A DNA stretch of 64,000 nt, from the NCBI RefSeq assembly GCF_014645735.1, contig NZ_BMMH01000012.1:1-64000 (forward strand), written 5' to 3'. Every line of letters begins with the position of its first letter. Positions within the stretch are counted from its first letter, which is position 1. Made by a program: the position numbers and the translations under genes. Below are positions 1 through 8,135 of the stretch, one piece after another. Below the pieces are notes generated by a model that saw only the letters and a list, made by a program, of their open reading frames with translations, was not told where the DNA came from and did not search any database. Origin of the DNA: Nocardia jinanensis. Lineage in GTDB: Bacteria > Actinomycetota > Actinomycetes > Mycobacteriales > Mycobacteriaceae.

Positions 1-1851
1 CACAGGAGCCTCGGAACGGATCAACGGCACCGCCTGACGCTGCATATTCGCACCCATCAAGGCACGATTCGCGTCATCATGCTCCAGGAACGGAATCATC
101 GCCGTCGCCACCGACACCATCTGCCGCGGCGACACATCCATATAGTCCACTCGGCCGGTATCGACGAGTTCGACCTCGGAGAATCTGCGCCGCACCGCGA
201 TCCGCGATTCCACGAATCGCCCCTCGGCATCGAGCGGTTCGTTCGCCTGCGCCACTACGTGCCGGTCCTCTTCGTCGGCGGTCAGGTAGACGATATCGTC
301 GGTCACCTTGCCGTCGATCACCTTGCGGTACGGCGTTTCGAGAAACCCGAACGGATTCACTCGCGCGTACACCGACAGATATCCCATCAGCCCGATATTG
401 GGACCCTCCGGCGTCTCGATCGGGCACATCCGGCCGTAGTGGCTGTAGTGCACATCGCGCACCTCCAGCCCGGCCCGCTCCCGGGACAAGCCGCCTGGAC
501 CGAGTGCCGAGAGGCGTCGCTTGTTGGTGAGGCTCGCGAGCGGGTTGCGCTCGTCCATGAACTGCGAGAACTGGGAGGTTCCGAAGAACTCCTTGAGTGC
601 CGCCACCACGGGACGGATATTCATCAGCGACTGCGGCGTGATCGCCTCGACATCCTGGGTGGTCATCCGCTCCCGGACCACACGCTCCATCCGGGACAGG
701 CCGACCCGGAACTGGTTCTGGATCAACTCACCGACCGTGCGCACGCGGCGATTTCCGAAATGGTCGATATCGTCGACCTCGACCGGCACCTCGACACCGT
801 CCGGTACGGTCATCGTCCGTTCACCCGCGTGCAAGCGCAGCAGGTATTCGATGATGCCGGCGATATCCTGCTCGGTGAGCACCCGGGACCCCGCCACCGC
901 GCCCGTCCCGGCACCGAACTTCTTGTCGATCCGGTAGCGACCGACGCGGGCCAGATCGTAACGCTTCTCGTTGAAGAACAAGTTCTCCAGCAGCTTCTGC
1001 GCGGACTCTTTGGTCGGCGGTTCACCGGGCCGGAGTTTGCGATGGATATCGAGTAGTGCCTCATCGGTACTCGCGATATTGTCCTTCGCCAGCGACGCCA
1101 TCATCACACCGGAGAAGCCGAACCGTTCGGTGATCGCCGCCGCGCTCCAGCCGAGTGCCTTGAGCAACACAGTCACCGGCTGGCGCCGCTTGCGGTCGAT
1201 ACGCACACCAACGGTATCGCGCTTGTCGATATCGAATTCCAGCCACGCGCCGCGGGACGGGATGACCCGCGCACTGTGCAGATCCTTCTCGGTGGACTTG
1301 TCGACGGCGTGGTCGAAGTACACGCCCGGCGAACGTACCAGCTGCGAGATGACGACACGTTCGGTGCCGTTGACGATGAAGGTGCCCCGATCGGTCATCA
1401 TCGGGAAATCACCCATGAAGACCGTCTGGCTCTTGATCTCACCGGTATCGTTGTTGATGAACTCCGCGGTCACGAACAGTGGCGCGGCGTAGGTCAGATC
1501 CTTGTCCTTGCATTCCTCGATCGAGGCCTTGACCTCCTCGAAGCGCGGTTCGGACAGCGACAGCGACATGGTGGCCGAGAAATCCTCGATCGGGCTGATC
1601 TCCTCGAGCACCTCCTCCAGTCCGCCGGCGCGCGAGTCACCGCGCGCCGCGGCCCGCGCCCGCCGGGCCGGTGCGCCGATCAACCACGCGAACGATTCGG
1701 TCTGGATCTCCAGCAGCCCCGGAACTTCCAGGGGTTCGCGAACTCTGGCGAACGAGAGCCGCACCGGGCTCCCGGGGATCCGGCTCTCGACGGATATTCC
1801 GGCAGCGACCTCGGTCTGATTCGGGAGTGCCAAGATGCGTCCTTCCAGCAC
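1..1851 (-). CDS. rpoB: RNA polymerase beta subunit, N-terminal 617 residues; probable rifampicin-insensitive RpoB2-type paralogue
   Basis: This is the catalytic beta subunit of RNA polymerase; the gene runs off the left edge. The chosen GTG at 1849-1851 gives the N-terminus [15 protein letters not shown], as in nocardial RpoB. Landmark beta-lobe and fork-loop motifs follow ([45 protein letters not shown]). The rifampicin pocket is atypical in E. coli numbering: Phe511, Glu517-Arg518, Asn526 (codon at 523-525, residue 443 here) and Met572 replace Leu, Gln-Asn, His and Ile. Gln513, Asp516, Arg529 and Ser531 are kept. Asn526 is the change reported for resistant duplicate RpoB proteins of Nocardia and Nonomuraea. 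No ribosomal-protein genes lie upstream, and the position of rpoC cannot be seen. That this is a second copy is inference. Confidence 0.95.
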   Translation of the reverse strand, partial: MLEGRILALPNQTEVAAGISVESRIPGSPVRLSFARVREPLEVPGLLEIQTESFAWLIGAPARRARAAARGDSRAGGLEEVLEEISPIEDFSATMSLSLSEPRFEEVKASIEECKDKDLTYAAPLFVTAEFINNDTGEIKSQTVFMGDFPMMTDRGTFIVNGTERVVISQLVRSPGVYFDHAVDKSTEKDLHSARVIPSRGAWLEFDIDKRDTVGVRIDRKRRQPVTVLLKALGWSAAAITERFGFSGVMMASLAKDNIASTDEALLDIHRKLRPGEPPTKESAQKLLENLFFNEKRYDLARVGRYRIDKKFGAGTGAVAGSRVLTEQDIAGIIEYLLRLHAGERTMTVPDGVEVPVEVDDIDHFGNRRVRTVGELIQNQFRVGLSRMERVVRERMTTQDVEAITPQSLMNIRPVVAALKEFFGTSQFSQFMDERNPLASLTNKRRLSALGPGGLSRERAGLEVRDVHYSHYGRMCPIETPEGPNIGLMGYLSVYARVNPFGFLETPYRKVIDGKVTDDIVYLTADEEDRHVVAQANEPLDAEGRFVESRIAVRRRFSEVELVDTGRVDYMDVSPRQMVSVATAMIPFLEHDDANRALMGANMQRQAVPLIRSEAPV

Positions 1852-1858
1852 CTCACGC

Positions 1859-1879
1859 CGCCCATACCTCGTATGGGCG
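1859..1879. promoter_or_regulatory. Perfect 9-bp inverted repeat just upstream of the rpoB start
   Basis: Arms CGCCCATAC (1859-1867) and GTATGGGCG (1871-1879) are separated by CTC. The repeat ends 7 bases before the GTG start at 1851. It could be a repressor operator or an mRNA hairpin that limits ribosome access, because the expected transcription start is far upstream at about 2044. Confidence 0.5.
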
Positions 1880-2050
1880 TCATGTATCTGCTTGTCCTGT
1901 GGCGGTATTCGGATCGCACGCCACGGGCGGAAGCCGCCCGAACACGACTCGACAACTACGCGAGAAGAGCAGCACACAGACAGTGCCACTTTCCACAGCG
2001 GTTTCTTATTTCGAGAGTTCGGACAGCACACGCCCCGGCGCGAAGCCTTC

Positions 2051-2079
2051 AAATTACACGCGAAATACAGGAATGTCGA
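2051..2079 (-). promoter_or_regulatory. Candidate sigma-70-type promoter for rpoB
   Basis: Read on the minus strand, TCGACA (2074-2079) and TAATTT (2051-2056) are separated by exactly 17 bases. This is close to TTGACA-N17-TATAAT. It would give a transcript starting near 2044 with a leader of about 190 bases that contains the palindrome at 1859-1879. Confidence 0.5.
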
Positions 2080-2617
2080 GAGACATGAAAAATAAAGCAA
2101 CCGTTTTCCGGTGCTTTCCTATTTCAATAATTACACCCCGGCATCGCATCCGTCAACCCGAATGGCGGAAATCCGCCGACACCGCAGGATCCACGGCACG
2201 GAGGTGGCCCGTAGGGGCAGCTCTCGACAGGCTCACCAGACTCCCGCGCACGGCGTGTCACCTCGTTATCGCTGGTCGTCGACGTGACTCGTCAAGCCCT
2301 GACAGCGAGTACCGGACGAGACGTGGCGAACCGCCCGGGAAACCGGCCTCGGTATGAATTCGAACCGGGCACATCACAACAATCGAAAAGATTCGCGGCG
2401 AAGTACGCCGTGACAATAGAGATATTCCCCGTCCCATTCGAATATAGCGTGCTGGAAATACACGGCGAGCACCGGGCCTCGCTTTTCGCGGAATCGGCGC
2501 TCCGCCGCACAACGGCCGGTTGTGGGCGACCGCCGCCCGGTTGTTCGACCGCGGTTCGGTTTTCTGCTTTGCTCGCGCAGGTCACCGGGAGAATGCGTGA
2601 ACGAGAGGTGTGCCGAG

Positions 2618-3865
2618 ATGGCAGGCGGGCGGTCCCTGGGGTCGGCGTTCGGATGGCTGTGGGCCGCCTACGCGGTCAGCCGGTTCGGTACCGCGTTGGC
2701 GTTCAATGCCTTCGGCCTGGTCGCCATCCTCGTGCTGCACGCCGGACCCGCCGAGGTCTCGATCCTGGCCGCGGCGGGTCTGGCGGTCGGTGCGCTGGTA
2801 GCGATTCCGCTGGGCCCCTGGGTGGAGTTCCGGCGCAAGCGTCCCGTGCTGATCGCGATGGACCTGATCCGTTTCGCGGCCCTGCTGAGCATCCCGATCG
2901 CCTTCGCGTTCGGAGTACTCGGTTTCGTCCAACTGCTGGTGGTCGCGATCGTCGCCGCGACCGCCGATATCGGTTTCACCGCCGCGTCCGGCGCCTACCT
3001 GAAAACACTGGTGCCACCGAATGATCTGCTCGTCGCGAATGCCCGGTTCGAATCCACGAACTGGACCGCCATCGTGCTCGGTCCACCGCTGGGTGGTGCC
3101 GCGGTCGGACTGTTCGGACCGATGGTCACCCTGGTGGCGGATGCGCTGAGCTATCTGGCCTCGGCGGCGGGTCTGCGCGCGATCGGCGACCGGGATCCAC
3201 TTCCGGTGCGTTCCGGGACTGTCCGGACCGGTGATCAGTTCGAGGGCTGGCGCTATGTGCTGGGCCATCCCGGCCTACGCCCGCTGCTCATCAACGACGC
3301 CCTGGTCAGCGCCTTGATCATGGCGACCCAGCCACTGCTGTCGGTTCTCATGCTGGCGCAACTCGGCTTCGCGCCCTGGGAATTCGGACTCGCGTTCGCA
3401 CTGCCCTGCCTGGGCGGATTGATCGGGGCACGACTGGCGACCGGCCTCGTCGAGCGGTTCGGGCATCGGCGGGTCCTGCGAGTATCCGGGGCCCTACGGG
3501 TGTGCTGGCCGGTAGCGCTGGGCGCCGTGAGCGCCGGTGCCGGTGGATTGACGCTCGTCCTGGTGGTCCAAACCGCGGTGATCATCTGTATGGCCGTGTT
3601 CAACCCGGTCTTCGGCGCCTATCGACTCGAGCAGTTACCGGCCGATCGGGCGACCCGCGCGCTGGCGGCCTGGGCGATTTCCAAGAAGGCCACGATCGCG
3701 ATCGTCACCGCGCTGTGGGGTCTGCTCGCGGCGTGCACCGGACCCCGAACCGCGATCACGCTCGCCGGCGTAATACTCCTGGCGACCCCATTGTTTCTGC
3801 CCCGTCGCGATACGGGCGGAGCACCGGAGAACTCCGCGGCCGCGAAGGCGGGCTCGGCGCCCTGA
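2618..3865 (+). CDS. MFS transporter, 415 aa
   Basis: This is a major facilitator permease with about 12 hydrophobic segments. It resembles the MFS_3/enterobactin-exporter-like group (GWLWAAYAVSRFGTALAFNAFG at the N-terminus, split here only for naming). The substrate is unknown. ATG at 2618 follows a good ribosome site (GAGAGG, 2603-2608). An in-frame GTG at 2597 is the alternative. A basic loop (EFRRKRP) follows the second to third helices, as is usual for the family. The gene is divergent from rpoB and convergent with the TetR gene. A link to antibiotic export beside a rifampicin-insensitive polymerase gene is attractive but only inferred. Confidence 0.8.
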   Translation: MAGGRSLGSAFGWLWAAYAVSRFGTALAFNAFGLVAILVLHAGPAEVSILAAAGLAVGALVAIPLGPWVEFRRKRPVLIAMDLIRFAALLSIPIAFAFGVLGFVQLLVVAIVAATADIGFTAASGAYLKTLVPPNDLLVANARFESTNWTAIVLGPPLGGAAVGLFGPMVTLVADALSYLASAAGLRAIGDRDPLPVRSGTVRTGDQFEGWRYVLGHPGLRPLLINDALVSALIMATQPLLSVLMLAQLGFAPWEFGLAFALPCLGGLIGARLATGLVERFGHRRVLRVSGALRVCWPVALGAVSAGAGGLTLVLVVQTAVIICMAVFNPVFGAYRLEQLPADRATRALAAWAISKKATIAIVTALWGLLAACTGPRTAITLAGVILLATPLFLPRRDTGGAPENSAAAKAGSAP

Positions 3866-3987
3866 CCACGCCGCGGCTTGCGCGCGAAGGTGGAGGGCTG
3901 TGCTTCGGGCCTCGTAAGACTCCGCAAGGGTTGCGCGCTGTTCGTGGAAGGGATCGGATGCGAAGTGGTCGGGTGACTCGGTGACCC

Positions 3988-4620
3988 TCAGGCGCGCAGC
4001 GCAGCGGCCAAGGCCGGGTCAACCGCCATCGACAGCGCGAGTAGCGACTCCACCAGTAGTTCGATCAGCTCGTCGCGGGAGATGGGTTCGCCGCGCAGCC
4101 ACGACAGGGTGGTCTCCTCGGTGAAGGCCACCCAGCCCCGGACCACGAGAACCAGGCGGGGCTGTTCGCGTTCCTCCGCGGACAGCGGTACCTGGGTGAG
4201 GATGATGTCGACGATCGCACGCCGGGTCTGCTCCACCATGCCGACCAGATCCGGGCTGGAACTGGTGGGTCCGCGCAGCAGCGCCAGGTACGAGGTGCGG
4301 TTCTCGCTGACGTAGTCGATATAGCGCCCTACCGAGTCGCGCAGCATATCGAACAGGCCCAGGGTGGGGTCGGGGACGACGCGGACCAGCAGTTCGGCGT
4401 TCGCGTGCCGGACCACTTCGAGCTGGAAGTCCTGTTTGGTGGGGAAATAGTGGAACAGCAGGCCCCGCGAGATCCCCGCCTGAGCCGCGATCTCGCTGAC
4501 CGATATGTCCTCGATCGCGCGTTCGCCGAGCATCTTGACACCGAGAGTTATCAGCTGCTTCTTCCGTTCGTCCGGGCTCAATCGGACGCGTTTGGCGGGT
4601 GCTTCCGGGCTCGTACTCAC
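3988..4620 (-). CDS. TetR-family transcriptional regulator, 210 aa
   Basis: The N-terminal helix-turn-helix covers about residues 18-64 (ISVSEIAAQAGISRGLLFHYFPTK), followed by a helical ligand-binding domain. GTG at 4618-4620 is the start. A TAGGAT element at 4627-4632 lies 6 bases upstream of it with no Shine-Dalgarno sequence, so the mRNA is probably leaderless. It is divergent from the monooxygenase operon, with only 67 bases between the two starts. It probably represses that operon and itself through the palindromes in the gap. In the M. tuberculosis mymA cluster the corresponding regulator is the AraC-type VirS, so the regulator class differs here. Confidence 0.85.
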   Translation of the reverse strand: MSTSPEAPAKRVRLSPDERKKQLITLGVKMLGERAIEDISVSEIAAQAGISRGLLFHYFPTKQDFQLEVVRHANAELLVRVVPDPTLGLFDMLRDSVGRYIDYVSENRTSYLALLRGPTSSSPDLVGMVEQTRRAIVDIILTQVPLSAEEREQPRLVLVVRGWVAFTEETTLSWLRGEPISRDELIELLVESLLALSMAVDPALAAALRA

Positions 4621-4687
4621 CTGTCCATCCTACTGAATGCTGTTCAATACTGTTGACTGCGACTCAATAAGCCCTTACGCTGACTAC
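4621..4687. promoter_or_regulatory. Bidirectional leaderless promoters with two operator-like palindromes
   Basis: Rightward: TTGACT (4653-4658), 17 bases, TACGCT (4676-4681), then ATG at 4688. Leftward: TAGGAT (minus strand, 4627-4632), then GTG at 4620. Two inverted repeats lie between: TGAA-N5-TTCA at 4634-4646 and TTGA-N7-TCAA at 4653-4667. The second covers the rightward -35 element. This fits control by the adjacent TetR protein. Confidence 0.6.
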
Positions 4688-6235
4688 ATGAGTCGCAAGG
4701 TTACAGACAATACTGTCGCTAACCAGCCCACCCGTCATCTGCGGACGATCATCATCGGCAGCGGTTTCGCAGGCCTCGGCCTCGCCATCCGGCTGACCCA
4801 GCAGGGCCGCGAGGATTTCCTCGTACTGGAACGCGGTAGCGATGTCGGCGGGACCTGGCGGGACAACACCTACCCCGGCGCCGCGTGCGATGTGCCGTCG
4901 CACCTGTACTCGTATTCGTTCGCCCTGAATCCGGAATGGTCGCGATCGTTCTCCCGCCAGGAGGAGATCCAGGCCTACATCAAGAGCGTCGCCGACAAGT
5001 ACAACGTGCGCGATAAGCACCTCTTCGACTGCGATGTCACCGGCGCCCGCTGGAACGCCGAGACCACGCAGTGGGAGGTGACCACGAACAAAGGCGATTT
5101 CACCGCGGATACCGTCGTCTCCGCGGTCGGTGCGCTGTGCGAGCCCAACCTGCCCGATATCAAGGGCATCAACAGCTTCGCGGGCGAGTTCTTCCATTCG
5201 GCCCGGTGGAACCACGATTCCGACCTCGCCGGAAAACGCGTCGCGGTCATCGGCACCGGCGCCTCCGCCATCCAGATCGTCCCGGCCATCGCGGGCAGCG
5301 TCGAGCATCTCGACGTCTACCAGCGCACCGCGCCCTGGCTGCTGCCCCGGATGGACCGTCCCTACCTGCTGCCCGAGCGGCTGGCCTTCAAACACATCCC
5401 GGGCGTGCAGCGGCTGTCCCGGGCCGCGATCTACGCCGCCCGCGAGACCCAGGTCGTCGGTCTCGCGAAGTTCCCGCCGCTGATGCGCGGTTTCGAGGCA
5501 CTGGCCAAGGCCAAACTCGCCCGCGAGATCCGCGATCCCGAACTGCGCAAGAAGGTCACCCCGAACTTCCGGATCGGCTGCAAGCGCATGCTGATCTCCA
5601 ACGAGTACTACCCGGCCCTGGACCGCGACAATGTCGATGTGGTCACCGACGGCATCGCCGAGATCCGCGCGAATTCGATCGTCACGAAAGACGGCACCGA
5701 ACGTGAGGTCGACGCGATCGTGGTCGCCACCGGATTCCACGTCACCGATTCCCCGGCCTACGAGACCATCTACGGTCGCGACGGCCGCAGCCTGACCGAG
5801 GTGTTCGACGATATCGGCCAGCAGGGCTACAAGGGTTCGGCTATCGCCAATTTTCCGAATATGTTCTTCCTGCTCGGCCCCAATGTCGGCCTGGGCCACA
5901 CGTCGATGGTGTACATGATCGAATCGCAGATCAATTACATCGCCGACGCGCTGGCGACCTTCGAGAACCGCGGTCTGCGCACCGTCGAGGTGCGCCGATC
6001 GACCCAGGACGCCTATAACTCCGCCCTCCAGAAGAAACTCACCAAGAGCGTCTGGAGTACCGGCGGCTGCGCCAGCTGGTACCTGGACAAGCACGGCAAC
6101 AACACGACCCTCTGGCCGGACTTCACCTTCGAATTCCGGCGCATCACAAGGAAATTCGACGTGGCCGCCTACGATACGACGACGGCTGCCGACGCATCCG
6201 CTCGACCTGATCTGAAAGTGGTGACCGCACCATGA
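4688..6235 (+). CDS. FAD-dependent Baeyer-Villiger-type monooxygenase (MymA/EthA-like), 515 aa
   Basis: This flavoprotein is predicted to use NADPH and O2 to oxidise a ketone or lipid-like substrate. The FAD-binding motif GSGFAG is at residues 24-29. The Baeyer-Villiger fingerprint F-x-G-x3-H-x3-W is at residues 164-174, and a second nucleotide-binding motif GTGASA is at 189-194. ATG 4688 was chosen because the -10 element ends 6 bases upstream; the longer open frame from 4637 has no support. The stop overlaps the next start by four bases. The order monooxygenase, SDR, esterase, acyl-CoA ligase recalls the M. tuberculosis mymA operon, which remodels cell-envelope lipids under acid stress. The substrate here is unknown. 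Confidence 0.9.
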   Translation: MSRKVTDNTVANQPTRHLRTIIIGSGFAGLGLAIRLTQQGREDFLVLERGSDVGGTWRDNTYPGAACDVPSHLYSYSFALNPEWSRSFSRQEEIQAYIKSVADKYNVRDKHLFDCDVTGARWNAETTQWEVTTNKGDFTADTVVSAVGALCEPNLPDIKGINSFAGEFFHSARWNHDSDLAGKRVAVIGTGASAIQIVPAIAGSVEHLDVYQRTAPWLLPRMDRPYLLPERLAFKHIPGVQRLSRAAIYAARETQVVGLAKFPPLMRGFEALAKAKLAREIRDPELRKKVTPNFRIGCKRMLISNEYYPALDRDNVDVVTDGIAEIRANSIVTKDGTEREVDAIVVATGFHVTDSPAYETIYGRDGRSLTEVFDDIGQQGYKGSAIANFPNMFFLLGPNVGLGHTSMVYMIESQINYIADALATFENRGLRTVEVRRSTQDAYNSALQKKLTKSVWSTGGCASWYLDKHGNNTTLWPDFTFEFRRITRKFDVAAYDTTTAADASARPDLKVVTAP

Positions 6236-7062
6236 CCAACGATTCGTACTTCCGCGACAAAGTCTGTGTCATCACCGGAGCCGGCTCCGGAATCGGGCGG
6301 GCGCTGGCCGTCAACCTCGCCCGGCGCGGCGCGAAACTGGCACTCTCCGATATCGATACCGAGGGGCTGGCCGAAACCACGCGTCGCTGCGAAGAGCTGG
6401 GCGCGGAGGTGAAATCCGACCGGCTGAACGTGACCGAACGTGAGGCCGTACTGCTCTACGCCGACGCGGTGAAACAGCATTTCGGCGTCGTCCACCAGAT
6501 CTACAACAATGCCGGTATCGCCCATCACGGCGATGTCGTCAAAACCGATTTCAAAGACATCGAACGCATCATGGATGTCGATTTCTGGGGTGTGGTGAAC
6601 GGGACCAAGGCGTTCCTGCCGTTCCTCATCGAATCCGGTGACGGTCACGTGGTGAACGTGTCCAGCCTCTTCGGCCTGATCGCGGTACCCGGCCAGGCGG
6701 CCTACAATTCGGCGAAGTTCGCTGTCCGCGGCTTCACCGAGGCGCTGCGCCAGGAAATGCTGGTGAATCGCACGCCGGTCGAGGTCACCTGTGTGCACCC
6801 CGGCGGTATCAAGACCGCCGTCGCGCGCAACGCCACCTACAGCGACGATATCGACGGCGCGGAAGCCAGCTCGATGTTCGACAAGTACCTCGCCATCCAC
6901 AGCCCCGAGATGGCCGCGCAGACCATCGTCGACGGGGTCCGTAGGCGCCGCGGGCGGGTGCTCATCGGCTGGGAGGCCAAACTGCTGGACCTGTTCGTGC
7001 GCACCACCGCCGCCGGGTACCAGCGCATCGCGGTCGGCGTCGAACGACGCTTCCTGCCCTGA
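6232..7062 (+). CDS. Short-chain dehydrogenase/reductase, 276 aa
   Basis: This is a classical SDR oxidoreductase. The cofactor motif TGAGSGIG is at residues 15-22, NNAG at about 92-95, catalytic Ser at 144/145, and Tyr158 and Lys162 in the YxxxK motif. The ATG overlaps the monooxygenase stop (ATGA at 6232-6235), so translation is coupled. It probably interconverts an alcohol and the ketone or aldehyde handled by the monooxygenase. This matches the SadH-like dehydrogenase of mymA-type operons, but the substrate cannot be read from the sequence. Confidence 0.9.
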   Translation: MTNDSYFRDKVCVITGAGSGIGRALAVNLARRGAKLALSDIDTEGLAETTRRCEELGAEVKSDRLNVTEREAVLLYADAVKQHFGVVHQIYNNAGIAHHGDVVKTDFKDIERIMDVDFWGVVNGTKAFLPFLIESGDGHVVNVSSLFGLIAVPGQAAYNSAKFAVRGFTEALRQEMLVNRTPVEVTCVHPGGIKTAVARNATYSDDIDGAEASSMFDKYLAIHSPEMAAQTIVDGVRRRRGRVLIGWEAKLLDLFVRTTAAGYQRIAVGVERRFLP

Positions 7063-7084
7063 TCGGTACCGGAGAAGGAACGAG

Positions 7085-8008
7085 ATGCGAGATATCGCGC
7101 TGCCACTGCCGCTGGCGCGGGCGATCCTGGGCCCCATGTACCGGGTATCGCTGCATTCCCGGCTGCCCTGGCGGGTCCAGCGGGCTCTGATCGATGCCGG
7201 TTCGGCATTGCAGCCCGTGCCCCCGGGCGTGCGGGTCGAACGGATCCGGCTGGGCGACCGGCCGGCCGAACGGCTCGCACCGAGCACCCCGGCTCCGGCC
7301 GTACCCGCCGCCGTGCTGTATCTGCACGGCGGCGGTTATGCCGTGGGTTCGCTGGCCACACACCGATCGCTCAACGGGCGACTCGCCGCCGAGACCGGGC
7401 TGCCGGTCTACGCCGTCGACTACCGGCTGGCTCCCGAACACCCCTACCCGGCGGCACTCGACGATGCGGAAGCAGCCTTCCGCGAGCTCGTCACCGAACA
7501 CGGTTACCGGCCGGAACGGATCGCGATCGCCGGTGATTCGGCCGGTGGTGGTCTGGCGCTGGCGCTGGCGCAGCGGCTCATCGCCCGGCACGGCTACACA
7601 CCGGCCGCGCTCGGCCTCATCGCGCCGTGGGCCGACCCCAACGAGCTCGCCGAACGTCCCCGCGATCTGGTCGTCAACGGGCCGTGGTCGCGGGCGTGCG
7701 CCGCGGCCTACCTCGGTGCGGGCGATCCCGCCGACCCCGGTTACGCCCCGCTGCACGGCGTCCTCGCCGGGTTGCCCCCGGTCTACATCCAGGCCGATGT
7801 CGACGAACTACTGCACCCGCAGTGTGTCGGCCTCGCCGCGGCGCTCCGGGACGCCGGGGTGGAGGTCTCCTTCACCGAGAGCCGCGGCCTCTGGCACGTC
7901 GCCCAGCTACAGGCCGCCCTGGTGGGTCGAGCTGCCGCGGTGCTGACCGAAATGGCCGGTTTCCTGCGGCAAGCCGTCGATCAGCTACCACTGCGCGACC
8001 TAGGATGA
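7085..8008 (+). CDS. Alpha/beta-hydrolase of the hormone-sensitive-lipase family (LipR-like), 307 aa
   Basis: This is an esterase or lipase of family IV. The oxyanion-hole motif HGGGY is at about residues 80-84 and the nucleophile is in GDSAGG. An acidic residue and a catalytic His (GLWHV) lie near the C-terminus. ATG 7085 lies behind GGAGAAGG, a good ribosome site, 22 bases after the dehydrogenase stop. It probably hydrolyses the ester produced by the Baeyer-Villiger step, which would explain the gene order. No signal peptide is seen, so it is probably cytoplasmic. Confidence 0.88.
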   Translation: MRDIALPLPLARAILGPMYRVSLHSRLPWRVQRALIDAGSALQPVPPGVRVERIRLGDRPAERLAPSTPAPAVPAAVLYLHGGGYAVGSLATHRSLNGRLAAETGLPVYAVDYRLAPEHPYPAALDDAEAAFRELVTEHGYRPERIAIAGDSAGGGLALALAQRLIARHGYTPAALGLIAPWADPNELAERPRDLVVNGPWSRACAAAYLGAGDPADPGYAPLHGVLAGLPPVYIQADVDELLHPQCVGLAAALRDAGVEVSFTESRGLWHVAQLQAALVGRAAAVLTEMAGFLRQAVDQLPLRDLG

Positions 8009-8135
8009 AGGCCTGATCGGGACCGGTTCCGCCCTGGTTCCAGGGTGAGATCCAGGGCGTTTACCGGTGGCCCGCGCCCGGCGCGGTTCCGGTGGCGTAA
8101 ATTACCGACGAGTTGGCAAACAGGGAAAGGCAATG

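Larger units (their letters stand above)
1852..2617. other. Long intergenic region between rpoB and the MFS gene
   Basis: This stretch of about 770 bases has no convincing gene. It is more AT-rich in the middle (about 1980-2150 and 2340-2470) than its surroundings. It holds a 9-bp inverted repeat next to the rpoB start (1859-1879) and a good promoter for rpoB (2051-2079, minus strand). An imperfect hairpin lies at 2094-2117 (AAAGC and ACCG pairing with CGGT and GCTTT). I found no clear promoter for the rightward MFS gene and no match to the rifamycin-associated palindrome that I remember. Confidence 0.6.

Noticed and set aside
1852-2617. Rifamycin-associated element upstream of rpoB or the MFS gene
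   Set aside because: No sequence resembling the published palindrome as I recall it was found; the inverted repeat at 1859-1879 is different.
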